Below, piece after piece: positions 7,234 through 14,218 of a stretch of DNA of 26,754 nt. The position numbers and the translations under genes were made by a program. Each line of letters begins with the position of its first letter. The first letter of the stretch is position 1. The stretch spans positions 1 through 26,754 of IMG/VR virus record IMGVR_UViG_3300035182_000695. One strand, given 5' to 3'. The notes beneath the pieces were generated by a model. It was given only the letters and a program-made list of their open reading frames with translations. It was not told the DNA's origin and did not search any database. This DNA is from a virus.

Positions 7234-7653
7234 ATGAACATTGTAGCCGAATTAGAACAAACAACTAAAGAATTGTACAAATTAAACGCTTATAAAGAAG
7301 GTTTGTATAAAAAAATTGAAAACAATTTAAAATCTTATTTAATAGGTAAATACAAAGGTACTGTAATTAAAAGAGATAATTTGCAATATGTTTTTTTTAA
7401 TCTAAGGGTTTATGCTGAGTTTCATCATGATAATATCAGTCCTGCAAATTTAAAAGCTACTTTATATTTTACGATAATTTCAAAAATAACTTCTGTACAA
7501 AAAAAAGAATTAGATGAAGCTATACGAGATTTTGAGTCAAACAATGGAATCTGGTTAGGCGGTCGTAGAAAAATAGATTTATGTCTGAGCATTGAATACA
7601 CATTTACAATACAAGAAGCAATGGAAAATAATATTGATTTACAAATTAAATAA
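7234..7653 (+). CDS. Hypothetical protein with N-terminal coiled coil
   Basis: The 139-aa soluble protein opens with a probable coiled coil (residues 1-35) followed by a beta-rich domain containing LQYVFFNLRVYAEF and KATLYFTIISKI. No family is recognised. It starts one base after the lipoprotein stop and ends 2 bases before the first member of the seven-paralogue family, so the three are co-transcribed. Confidence 0.8.
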   Translation: MNIVAELEQTTKELYKLNAYKEGLYKKIENNLKSYLIGKYKGTVIKRDNLQYVFFNLRVYAEFHHDNISPANLKATLYFTIISKITSVQKKELDEAIRDFESNNGIWLGGRRKIDLCLSIEYTFTIQEAMENNIDLQIK

Positions 7654-7655
7654 TT

Positions 7656-8114
7656 ATGACAAAGAAACACATACTACAAATTTTCGCAATGAATATCGGT
7701 AACAATGTTATTGTGCCTGAGCTTGCAAATGCTATTGAATTAAAAGCTTTTCATTTAAGCAGGGCGGAAGAAGATAAATGCGAAATGATTCTTCCAAAGA
7801 AGCGATTGATTGACATAGAAGAGTCGCATATATTCAAGCTAATAGAGTTTATGTCGCCTAGCATTGATTGCGAAACCGACAATGTTCAAATCACGCTAAA
7901 AGAATCTAACGGAGCGTACTATAATTTCAAGCCTAAATATGGCTCTAAAATATCCGGCTATTTATCTTACAAAGATGATATGAGTTTCCAAATGTATCAG
8001 TACTTGCATTGGCTTGGCTACGCATTATCTGTAACGCTTTTGAATGAAGATTTAACTCCGGTAACATATAGCGTAAAAGAGTTGATTGAAAAAGAAATCG
8101 TAAAAATAATCTAA
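7656..8114 (+). CDS. Paralogue 1 of the YLQSKGYALP family (divergent)
   Basis: The 152-aa protein has both blocks of the family. Block A is KKRLIDIEESHIFKLIEF (about residues 49-66), equivalent to LKSLSNVTDAEIIELF in the best-conserved member. Block B is the C-terminal MYQYLHWLGYALS followed by YSVKELIEKEIVKII, but with about 11 extra residues between the halves. The variable N-terminal and middle parts suggest divergence of recognition around a common scaffold. There is no membrane segment or catalytic motif, and the function is unknown. Confidence 0.85.
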   Translation: MTKKHILQIFAMNIGNNVIVPELANAIELKAFHLSRAEEDKCEMILPKKRLIDIEESHIFKLIEFMSPSIDCETDNVQITLKESNGAYYNFKPKYGSKISGYLSYKDDMSFQMYQYLHWLGYALSVTLLNEDLTPVTYSVKELIEKEIVKII

Positions 8115-8117
8115 GCT

Positions 8118-8897
8118 ATGAAATTCGCATATACAGAAATAAAACAAAAAGAGAGCGGTAGAATTGGAAGATATGCTTGCTTAGTGAATGAAAAACCTAA
8201 GCCTGAATATAAGTCTAAAGGCTATAATCGTTCTGAACACATGGCGCTACTTGAATGGCAAAAGAACCATATTGAAATTAAGTTCTTTGATGCTCAACAA
8301 GAAATACTAATCGAAACTCACATAAGAAGTGAAAGCATTCCTGAGCATATCGATATGGCTCTTATTGCAGGAGTAGAAACTGATTGCGTTGTTGTTATTG
8401 AAGGTAAAGCGCATTTTAAAATGCCTGTATATAAAGATTTAAACAAAGTAGAAGTGCCGTCGTTTATGCTCACATTTATCAGGGTATCAAATCAAAAACT
8501 AGAATGTGTTTGTAATGAATACGATTTTGAATTGAAAAATTACGATGAATGGCTTTCTAAAAGCACTATCATTAAATTTAGCGACGAAGATGAAGAGCAT
8601 AAAGTTTTCAGATACACAATAAACGAATTTAGAAAACGTGATAACACATTATCTATGTCAACTATGCTTACTCTAGGGATTAAAACAGATTGTATATCAA
8701 TCGAAAATTCGGTTGCTAAATTTAAAAAGCCTTTAAGTATTGATGAAAGAGACGCAGAAGATGTTTTGAACACTCAGATATACAATGTATTGTTTAGCTG
8801 TTTTCTTCACGGTAGAGATACAGTAGAATCATTTAAAGACTACAATGATAGAAACAATGTTGTCGAATTTATAAAAACATTAGTGCGTAAAAAATAA
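8118..8897 (+). CDS. Hypothetical protein with internal duplication
   Basis: The 259-aa soluble protein contains two copies of a module of about 54 residues. The first, residues about 52-104, runs from IEIKFFDAQQE to TDCVVVIEGKAHFKMP. The second, about 151-205, runs from IIKFSDEDEE to TDCISIENSVAKFKKP. Shared positions are IKFxD, a G-[VI]-x-TDC turn, IE and AxFKxP. The intervening region has three further cysteines. No known family is recognised. It starts 3 bases after paralogue 1. Confidence 0.85.
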   Translation: MKFAYTEIKQKESGRIGRYACLVNEKPKPEYKSKGYNRSEHMALLEWQKNHIEIKFFDAQQEILIETHIRSESIPEHIDMALIAGVETDCVVVIEGKAHFKMPVYKDLNKVEVPSFMLTFIRVSNQKLECVCNEYDFELKNYDEWLSKSTIIKFSDEDEEHKVFRYTINEFRKRDNTLSMSTMLTLGIKTDCISIENSVAKFKKPLSIDERDAEDVLNTQIYNVLFSCFLHGRDTVESFKDYNDRNNVVEFIKTLVRKK

Positions 8898-8903
8898 AAT
8901 AAT

Positions 8904-9143
8904 ATGAAAAACAAAATGCTATTGCTTTCGATTTCAACTATACTTCTTTTCAGTTGTCAAGACGAAGCCCCTATTTTTAATAAATGGAATCCATTTGTTG
9001 TTCACGAAATTAAGTACTACAAAGATTCATTAGATTGCTACACGGCACTTTATGTAAAAGCTCGTGGTGTTGTACACTCTAATCTGTATGCAAAACGAGG
9101 AATGTTTAAAATCGGCGACACTATTAATGTTTCAAAAAAATAA
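8904..9143 (+). CDS. Small predicted lipoprotein, possibly surface-exposed
   Basis: The 79-aa precursor has a signal peptide (MKNKMLLLSISTILLF) and lipobox LFSC with C18 lipidated. The residues after it, QDE, resemble the acidic lipoprotein export signal that sends Bacteroidota lipoproteins to the outer surface. The N-terminal signal is nearly identical in design to that of the lipoprotein gene at 6999, but the mature parts are unrelated. A phage surface lipoprotein would fit blocking of superinfection; this is inference. Confidence 0.85.
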   Translation: MKNKMLLLSISTILLFSCQDEAPIFNKWNPFVVHEIKYYKDSLDCYTALYVKARGVVHSNLYAKRGMFKIGDTINVSKK

Positions 9144-9147
9144 AGTT

Positions 9148-9636
9148 ATGAAGGTAATTATTAAATCATTTGACGGTACAGTTTTACCGTTTCTGTCTGA
9201 GTTAGATGTTCCTAGCGAAATAGATAATCCTGATACTGTGGAATTAACTTACGATTTTAGAATTAGAAAGTTTCACTTACAATTAATAAAATTGGAGTGG
9301 GAAACTTCACTTGATAAGTATTGCGTTAAAACAAAAGCTTTAAACTCTTATAGAAACAACCGTGATGGATATTTTCAATTCGAGAAGGCTTTAGAGATAG
9401 GAATTGATGTAACTAAATATGCAGATGTTGAAACTAAAATAAGTGCTGCTGGAGATATAGGTGTTCGTAGAATAGTTCACTTTAAATCTACATACAAAGA
9501 GCCTGACAAAGGAAAGCCATTTATAGAAGCTGCTGTTAAAGATTTATTGAATGAGTTACATAGAGAAGAAATAACATTTAGCAGAATGGTTGAGAAAATG
9601 AATGAAGTAGCAATTGAATGGTCGCACAAAAAATAA
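9148..9636 (+). CDS. Hypothetical protein
   Basis: The start is placed at the ATG at 9148, four bases after the lipoprotein stop; an upstream in-frame extension to 9064 would run through the lipoprotein gene. The 162-aa protein is soluble, with a beta-rich N-terminal half (TVELTYDFRIRKFHLQL) and a helical C terminus (EAAVKDLLNELHREE). No family is recognised. It precedes the frameshifted paralogue 2. Confidence 0.8.
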   Translation: MKVIIKSFDGTVLPFLSELDVPSEIDNPDTVELTYDFRIRKFHLQLIKLEWETSLDKYCVKTKALNSYRNNRDGYFQFEKALEIGIDVTKYADVETKISAAGDIGVRRIVHFKSTYKEPDKGKPFIEAAVKDLLNELHREEITFSRMVEKMNEVAIEWSHKK

Positions 9637-9655
9637 TCAATTTAATAATACAAAA

Positions 9656-10100
9656 ATGAAACCAAATAAAACAACAACAATCACAAACGAATTAAGATTA
9701 CCTATTTTACGCTATGTACATTGGACAAGAATGCTACATAGAAAAAGGTAGAGTTACAGGCGTTAAGAAACAAATCATTCCAAAAGTATTGGACTTTAAA
9801 AAAGACAATGATAGTTTCATAGATGCTACAAGTGCAATATTTGGAAACCACCCTATTCTTTTAAAAAGCTTAGCTAGTGTCAGTCATGCTGACATTATAG
9901 AAGTTTGCAAAATTGAGTATGGCGAACAATATGGTTTATTGGATGACACTTTACTTATTGGCGATAGAATCATACAAGCAATGGAATTTGGCTTTAAATC
10001 TTTTCAGTACTTACAATCTAAAGGTTACGCTCTTCCATATTTAGATTACTCGGTAGAGCAGCTAGTGAAATTAAAAGTTTACAAACTAATTAAACAGTAG
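9656..10100 (+). pseudogene. Paralogue 2 of the YLQSKGYALP family, apparent +1 frameshift
   Basis: The family's N terminus and body lie in different frames. ATG 9656 opens MKPNKTTTITNELRLPILRY, matching other members (MKNITQEIKLKILHNY, MKSISEKVRACIYNQY), but the frame stops at about 9751. The body continues one frame over from 9714 to 10100 (128 codons) with GQECYIEKG, block A LLKSLASVSHADIIEV and block B FQYLQSKGYALPYLDYS. Removing one base in CGCTATGTACATT (about 9705-9717) would give a continuous protein of about 147 aa. It may be a disabled gene, a sequencing error, a recoding site, or a shortened protein started at ATG 9714. Confidence 0.75.
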
Positions 10101-10101
10101 T

Positions 10102-10305
10102 ATGAAAAAAAGCGAAATAATAAAGAAACATTTTGGAGAAGGTAAAGCTTGTGAATTACACAACATCGGACAAGCTATGCAGGAATATTCCGATTTGAAT
10201 GTTAGAAATGCAATATATAAATATTTATCTCAAGGATGCCCGAATAGAAAAGGATTAACTTGGGTTGATTGGGTTGATAACTATCTTAAAAACGAAAAAC
10301 AATGA
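10102..10305 (+). CDS. Small hypothetical protein
   Basis: The 67-aa protein is helical in its first half (IIKKHFGEGKACELHNIG) and Trp-rich at the end (LTWVDWVDNYLKNEKQ). No family is recognised. It starts one base after the previous stop, and its stop overlaps the next start (ATGA), so translation is probably coupled. Confidence 0.75.
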   Translation: MKKSEIIKKHFGEGKACELHNIGQAMQEYSDLNVRNAIYKYLSQGCPNRKGLTWVDWVDNYLKNEKQ

Positions 10306-10580
10306 AACCTATACATAAATTAAATGGCGGTGATGGCGCTACACTTTGCAATAATTGTAGTACTGTAATATCAAAAGGATTAACGGACGAATTGTTTTGT
10401 GATTCTTGTAAAAACACACCGGCTGTAAATGCAAAGATGTTGAGACATAAAGTTGTTTTATTTAAAAAAGAAGTTGTTAATGAAGGCGCAACAAAATTCT
10501 TTTGTGAAATAGATTTTAAAGGTAGCACCATCTGTACCAGTCAATGCACTAGATGTAAAAAAATAGAAACGGAATCGTAA
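10302..10580 (+). CDS. Zinc-ribbon phage protein
   Basis: The 92-aa protein has an N-terminal zinc ribbon, KLNGGDGATLCNNCSTVIS with C16-x2-C19 and then C33-x2-C36. A second Cys set (C78, C82, C85) lies near the C terminus. The opening KPIHKLNGG-GATLCN is one I recognise as a recurring small hypothetical protein of Bacteroidota phages. Metal binding is likely; the partner is unknown. It overlaps the upstream gene by 4 bases and the downstream one by 1. Confidence 0.85.
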   Translation: MKPIHKLNGGDGATLCNNCSTVISKGLTDELFCDSCKNTPAVNAKMLRHKVVLFKKEVVNEGATKFFCEIDFKGSTICTSQCTRCKKIETES

Positions 10581-11008
10581 TGACAACAAAGCTAGAAAGA
10601 CAGTTTGAAGAGTATAAACAAAAGACTCTCACAAAGAGAAATGAAAATGAAGCTAAATTAAAATTAGCCCATTGTGTAATTCCTGTTAGAGGAATGGGCG
10701 CAACAAAATCTAAAGATGTTTCCAGAACGCCTTACACTATTGTTGATGTTCATCCAACACTAAAATCAATAGCTGTTCAAATTGATACAGTTTCGTTTTT
10801 GGAAGGCTCATATAATCCAGAAACAGGAAAAGAGTACGCTCGATTTAAAAAGAATAAAGATGCGCCTAAAATAAAATACACTCTTCGTCAAGACGGAAGA
10901 TATTATGAATATCAGACCTCTTGTAGCGATTGGAATAATTCAATATTTATCGGACAGCGTTTATTCTATGACAAAAATCAACCAACAGTACATAAATATA
11001 AAAAATAA
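10580..11008 (+). CDS. Conserved phage-type hypothetical protein
   Basis: The 142-aa protein has a charged helical N terminus (residues 1-30), then a beta-rich core (TPYTIVDVHPTLKSIAVQID, then IKYTLRQDGRYYEYQTS). The PYTIV-V...I-VQ-D...LR-DGRY pattern resembles a common family of Bacteroidota phage hypotheticals, recognised from memory at moderate confidence. It starts in a TAATG overlap with the zinc-ribbon gene. Its stop lies in the short tandem repeat that begins at 11003. Confidence 0.8.
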   Translation: MTTKLERQFEEYKQKTLTKRNENEAKLKLAHCVIPVRGMGATKSKDVSRTPYTIVDVHPTLKSIAVQIDTVSFLEGSYNPETGKEYARFKKNKDAPKIKYTLRQDGRYYEYQTSCSDWNNSIFIGQRLFYDKNQPTVHKYKK

Positions 11009-11042
11009 ACAATATGAAAATAAACAATATGAAAATAAACAA
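11003..11042 (+). repeat. 15-bp tandem repeat duplicating a start region
   Basis: The unit AAATAAACAATATGA occurs at 11003-11017 and 11018-11032, followed by a partial third copy AAATAAACAA (11033-11042). Each full unit carries an A-rich leader and an ATG in the same frame (11014 and 11029), so the next gene has two equivalent starts. Confidence 0.9.
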
Positions 11043-11313
11043 ATGGTACGCACTCTCATTGAGAGTAATAGGCTTATTCGTAACGGCAATGATTGTGTCT
11101 TTCTCTCCTGAATTATTAAGAGATTTTTTCGCAGATGAACTTTATAAAGTAGATAGCTCAGGCTATAATTGGCATCACTCTTTAGTTGATGATGATTGGA
11201 GTTGGGGTTACAGACATTACTTATATTTCTTTATGTGTCTTGCATTATTTATAATACAAGCAGTAAGATTGTTTAAGTGGATTGAAAAATATTCTGATGA
11301 GTTTAAAGCGTAG
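11014..11313 (+). CDS. Small two-helix membrane protein
   Basis: The protein is 99 aa from the first ATG, or 94 from the duplicated ATG at 11029. Hydrophobic segments lie at about residues 12-30 (YALSLRVIGLFVTAMIVSF) and 69-86 (YLYFFMCLALFIIQAVRLF). The loop of about 38 residues between them is rich in Trp and Asp and probably faces the periplasm. It is a candidate phage membrane or exclusion protein, by position and architecture only. No family is recognised. Confidence 0.8.
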   Translation: MKINNMKINKWYALSLRVIGLFVTAMIVSFSPELLRDFFADELYKVDSSGYNWHHSLVDDDWSWGYRHYLYFFMCLALFIIQAVRLFKWIEKYSDEFKA

Positions 11314-11320
11314 TGAAATT

Positions 11321-11518
11321 ATGATGAAACACACTCAAACGTACTATCTTTGGAAAGATAAAAATGGTACATTCTTTATTACAGATTATAAAGAAACAGA
11401 TAAAAAAGGTCGGGTTAATATTGACGGCTATGGCTACTTAGAAGTTGAATTGGAATTAAGCAGCAAAGTCAAAACAGATTTGTTAACTCACGTTCAAGCA
11501 CTAACATACAAAAGATAA
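11321..11518 (+). CDS. Small hypothetical protein
   Basis: It is 65 aa from ATG 11321 (ATG 11324 is equally possible). An in-frame TTG at 11282 inside the preceding gene is less likely. The sequence is beta-rich (YYLWKDKNGTFFITDYKETD, then VNIDGYGYLEVELEL), suggesting one small barrel or sheet. No family is recognised. Confidence 0.65.
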   Translation: MMKHTQTYYLWKDKNGTFFITDYKETDKKGRVNIDGYGYLEVELELSSKVKTDLLTHVQALTYKR

Positions 11519-11523
11519 AAATA

Positions 11524-11997
11524 ATGAGACAATTAAAACTTAGAAGTAATATGGGAAACGGTAAAACTGAATACACAGAAGAAGCGAAACGAATACACGC
11601 TATGAATAAAGTAATAGCTGAGTTTGACGGCTACAGGACGTACAGTAAAACATACGGAAGAAATCACGGCATAGGCGGCGGTATGTTAGATATACCGAAA
11701 GAGTGTATAATTGAAAAACTGAAATACCATTCATCGTTTGATGCTATTGCACCAATCATTTATAGGCTAGAGTCAGTTACAGATACAAATATTATGTTTT
11801 ACATAACAAAGGGCTTTTGTGGTTGCGTTCACGATTGGGTTGATACATCTACGGAAGAATTCAAGAATTTCAAAAACACTTCTATTGATTACAAATACTC
11901 TTCGTTTAATGGAGCTAGAATATTAGCAATTCATCAAGCGGTTTATGATTGCATAGTTTGGTATAACGAATTAAGACAAAGTAAAGAAAATGTCTAA
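11524..11997 (+). CDS. Phage-type hypothetical protein
   Basis: The 157-aa protein has a core starting with NKVIAEFDGYRT (about residue 28). Further on, LKYHSSFDAIAPIIYRLESV (about residues 66-85) matches the 'YHSSWD.L.PVV..IE' signature of a widespread phage hypothetical family sometimes described as an ABA-sandwich domain. The first 25 residues look like a loose extension; ATG 11551 or 11602 is a possible alternative start. It overlaps the next gene by 8 bases. Confidence 0.8.
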   Translation: MRQLKLRSNMGNGKTEYTEEAKRIHAMNKVIAEFDGYRTYSKTYGRNHGIGGGMLDIPKECIIEKLKYHSSFDAIAPIIYRLESVTDTNIMFYITKGFCGCVHDWVDTSTEEFKNFKNTSIDYKYSSFNGARILAIHQAVYDCIVWYNELRQSKENV

Positions 11998-12211
11998 ATA
12001 TTTTTTAATAACGGTAACAAATCAAGACGGAAAAAGCAGAACATTCGTTGAAGAAGGTAATTCTGTTTTTAGCGCATTTATGAATAAATTAAAAGCAACT
12101 AAAGAAATTGAAGGATGGAAATTTCCATACAATACAAGTAGTATTACTTTTGCTCAAGAAGCCTCTAAGGAAGATTATGGGTCTTACTCATCACACAAAA
12201 ACGCTATGTAA
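11990..12211 (+). CDS. Small hypothetical protein
   Basis: The 73-aa protein has an N-terminal strand pair (YFLITVTNQDGKSRTFVEE) followed by a helix (SAFMNKLKATKEIEG) and a Ser/Tyr-rich tail. No family is recognised. It overlaps the previous gene by 8 bases, and its stop overlaps the next short start (TAATG). Confidence 0.75.
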   Translation: MSKYFLITVTNQDGKSRTFVEEGNSVFSAFMNKLKATKEIEGWKFPYNTSSITFAQEASKEDYGSYSSHKNAM

Positions 12212-12345
12212 TGAGAACTAAGTACATTCGATATACTCGAATAGTAAAACACTCTATTCTTTATGTGCTAACATTCAACAAAGAACACTACTACGAAGTA
12301 ACGCATTACTACTATATGAAACGATTCACAAACATTAAAAATTAA
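12211..12345 (+). CDS. Very small basic, Tyr-rich protein (44 aa)
   Basis: The frame begins at an ATG sharing one base with the preceding stop, the coupling style used throughout this region. It encodes 44 residues rich in Tyr, His, Arg and Lys (MRTKYIRYTRIVKHSILYVL at the start). It fills an otherwise unexplained gap of about 138 bases and stops 4 bases before the next ATG. No function can be inferred. Confidence 0.6.
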   Translation: MRTKYIRYTRIVKHSILYVLTFNKEHYYEVTHYYYMKRFTNIKN

Positions 12346-12349
12346 AACA

Positions 12350-12553
12350 ATGACAAAAATTATTTTATCAAGAACGAATCCTACAACAGGCTCGCCATTC
12401 TATTTTATCAATGTATATAACAAAGACAATATAGGATTTACCCTCAGTCAATTCTCTGCAATGATTAGTGAAGCGCAATATCTATCAATGAAAGGCGTAA
12501 CAGAAGAAGTATATCAAGCAGAAGGTAATTTATATGTTGTTAATCTAGCTTAA
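12350..12553 (+). CDS. Small hypothetical protein
   Basis: The 67-aa soluble protein has N-terminal strands (TKIILSRTNPTTGSPFYFIN), a central helix (SQFSAMISEAQYLS) and a final strand (GNLYVVNLA). No family is recognised. It sits directly before the three tandem paralogues. Confidence 0.75.
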   Translation: MTKIILSRTNPTTGSPFYFINVYNKDNIGFTLSQFSAMISEAQYLSMKGVTEEVYQAEGNLYVVNLA

Positions 12554-12563
12554 AAATAAAAAT

Positions 12564-13028
12564 ATGAAAACAGTAAAAGAATTATTTATGCCATACAATC
12601 TGGCTATGATTGCAAAACAAAACGGTTTTAAAGAGAGGTGCTTCTCTATGTATGTTACTGATAATTATGGCGGCACTCCCGAAGAGCCTAAGTTAATAAG
12701 CGTTGGCGGTCATTGGGGTAGCGGAATTGGCTCTTCAATGATTGACGTTAAAGACTTTCAATTGAAGTACGAAGAATGTCCAGCTCCATTATACGCTCAA
12801 ATAGTAAATTGGTTTAGAGATAATCACGGCTTAGTACTTGATGTTTATCAAGAGTGGGATTACGCTGATAAATATACTGGCAAGTGGGAAATAGATATAA
12901 GCATACTCAATAATTACAAGCCCGATAAAGAGAAGCCTACTTATGGAGGTGTTACTAAATTCAATGAGTATAATGAAGCTTGGAATAATTTAATTGAACT
13001 TGCATTTGAAACAATATCAAAAAAATAA
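12564..13028 (+). CDS. Tandem paralogue A of the LFLPYELAxIAKEKGF family
   Basis: The 154-aa protein is the longest of three adjacent relatives. The N-terminal block VKELFMPYNLAMIAKQNGFK is followed by a variable Gly-rich insert (residues about 30-60), the core APLYAQIVNWFRDNHGLVLD and a C-terminal helix (NEAWNNLIELAFETI). The family recurs in Bacteroidota phages and prophages without known function. The LYxQIxxWFRxxH core suggests a conserved helical fold. There is no signal peptide. Confidence 0.85.
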   Translation: MKTVKELFMPYNLAMIAKQNGFKERCFSMYVTDNYGGTPEEPKLISVGGHWGSGIGSSMIDVKDFQLKYEECPAPLYAQIVNWFRDNHGLVLDVYQEWDYADKYTGKWEIDISILNNYKPDKEKPTYGGVTKFNEYNEAWNNLIELAFETISKK

Positions 13029-13033
13029 TATCA

Positions 13034-13396
13034 ATGAAAAATATAAAACAATTATTCTTGCCGTACGAATTGTCTGCTATTGCAAAAGAAAAAGGATTTA
13101 ATGAACCTGATATGTTCTTTTGGAGCATTGGCGCAGAAGATTTTAAACAAGTGTTATGGTCTAATCAATATTCAAGAGGTAACTCGATAGACGCTCCACT
13201 TTATCAACAAATATTAGATTGGTTTAGAGAAAAACACAGAATAGATATTGATATAAGTTGCGATTACGAAAGGGAAACTTGGTGGTTTGGATTTAGAAAA
13301 AAAGGATGCGCTTACAATAAAGATTATTCTATGAAGTTCAAATCTTACTACGAAGCACTTGATAAAGCAATAGAAGAATCTTTTAAACTAATTTAA
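13034..13396 (+). CDS. Tandem paralogue B of the LFLPYELAxIAKEKGF family
   Basis: The 120-aa protein carries the family blocks IKQLFLPYELSAIAKEKGF, APLYQQILDWFREKHRIDID and a C-terminal YYEALDKAIEESFKLI. It lacks the central insert of copy A. Copies A and B are 5 bases apart and copies B and C 12, an arrangement best explained by tandem gene duplication followed by divergence. Confidence 0.85.
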   Translation: MKNIKQLFLPYELSAIAKEKGFNEPDMFFWSIGAEDFKQVLWSNQYSRGNSIDAPLYQQILDWFREKHRIDIDISCDYERETWWFGFRKKGCAYNKDYSMKFKSYYEALDKAIEESFKLI

Positions 13397-13408
13397 TAAA
13401 AAATTATT

Positions 13409-13750
13409 ATGAAGCATTTATTTTTACCCGAAAATTTACAAAAGATTGCATTTGAAAAAGGCTTCAAAGAGCCTATATTGAAAAGCAATACAACATTTCA
13501 TTACCCTAATACGAATTATGTTTTTTCTGACGGCGGTATTTTGTATCAACAGATTGTCGATTGGTTCAGAAACCAAAAAATACTAATTGAAATATTTCCA
13601 ATAGATGATTGGAACTCTTGGTCATATAAAATAAGCGCAGAAGATGCTATGGCTCCTTTCTTCGTAGCTGTTCAATATGACGTTGAGTTTGATGATTATA
13701 TTAAAGCAATGAATGAAGCAATTAGTGAAGCGTTTGAATTAATAAAATAA
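13409..13750 (+). CDS. Tandem paralogue C of the LFLPYELAxIAKEKGF family
   Basis: The 113-aa protein is the shortest of the triplet. It retains KHLFLPENLQKIAFEKGFKE, ILYQQIVDWFRNQKILIEI and the helical C terminus YIKAMNEAISEAFELI. The middle region differs from both neighbours. The unchanged ends and divergent centre suggest a constant scaffold with a variable surface. Confidence 0.85.
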   Translation: MKHLFLPENLQKIAFEKGFKEPILKSNTTFHYPNTNYVFSDGGILYQQIVDWFRNQKILIEIFPIDDWNSWSYKISAEDAMAPFFVAVQYDVEFDDYIKAMNEAISEAFELIK

Positions 13751-13761
13751 AAAATAAAATT

Positions 13762-14112
13762 ATGGCAACAAAAATTACAGGTAAAAAGAGATTGCGTGAA
13801 ATTCAAAATGAATACACTAAAGGATTCACAAATAATTACAGCGTAGGTCTAATTAAAATGGCTATCGCTCACGGCTTTGATGAGCAAAATAAAGAAATAA
13901 ATAAACTCATTAAACAGCAAAGGGAGGAAATCAATGTTTTAAAAGCTAGAATATCTAATTTAAAGACTGAAAACTTGAAATTGATAGTCTTACTCAAAAA
14001 AGTTTCAAAGTGCGCTAAAAAGAGCAATGTAATAGCGGAATTAAATGAAATTCTGTTAAATGAGACTGATTTAGTTCTAAAAGGCAGTAAAAAAGCTTAT
14101 TTGAAGAAATAA
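13762..14112 (+). CDS. Coiled-coil protein, last gene of unit P1
   Basis: The 116-aa, Lys-rich protein has a long predicted coiled coil over about residues 40-80 (IKQQREEINVLKARISNLKT is part of it) and two cysteines nearby. It probably forms a homodimer. The basic charge would allow nucleic-acid contact, but there is no domain to support it. It is the last gene before promoter P2. Confidence 0.8.
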   Translation: MATKITGKKRLREIQNEYTKGFTNNYSVGLIKMAIAHGFDEQNKEINKLIKQQREEINVLKARISNLKTENLKLIVLLKKVSKCAKKSNVIAELNEILLNETDLVLKGSKKAYLKK

Positions 14113-14122
14113 ACAATGCTTT

Positions 14123-14198
14123 GTTAGCAATTATTTTCAATAAAAGTTTGCAGATTCAAAAAGATGTTATATATTTGTGTAACATTTAAGTTAAGCAC
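14123..14198 (+). promoter_or_regulatory. Promoter P2 with conserved upstream site and leader
   Basis: The -33 box TTTG (14147-14150, as TTTGCAG), a 19-bp spacer and the -7 box TATATTTG (14170-14177) are followed by the leader TGTAACATTTAAGTTAAGCAC (14178-14198), which differs from that of P1 at two bases. GTTAGCAAT (14123-14131) lies exactly where P1 and P3 have GTTAATAAC, 15 bp upstream of the -33 box, and matches it at 6 of 9 positions. The ATG follows at 14219. Confidence 0.85.
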
Positions 14199-14218
14199 CA
14201 TTTTTAAAAAAAGACAGT

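Noticed and set aside
9064-9147. Upstream in-frame start for the gene at 9148
   Set aside because: It would be translated out of the end of the lipoprotein gene in another frame. ATG 9148, directly after that stop, fits the local packing.
10905-11111. A 68-codon + strand frame overlapping two genes
   Set aside because: It overlaps the end of the gene at 10580 and the start of the membrane-protein gene; its sequence (KQYENKQYENKQ) is just the tandem repeat read in another frame.
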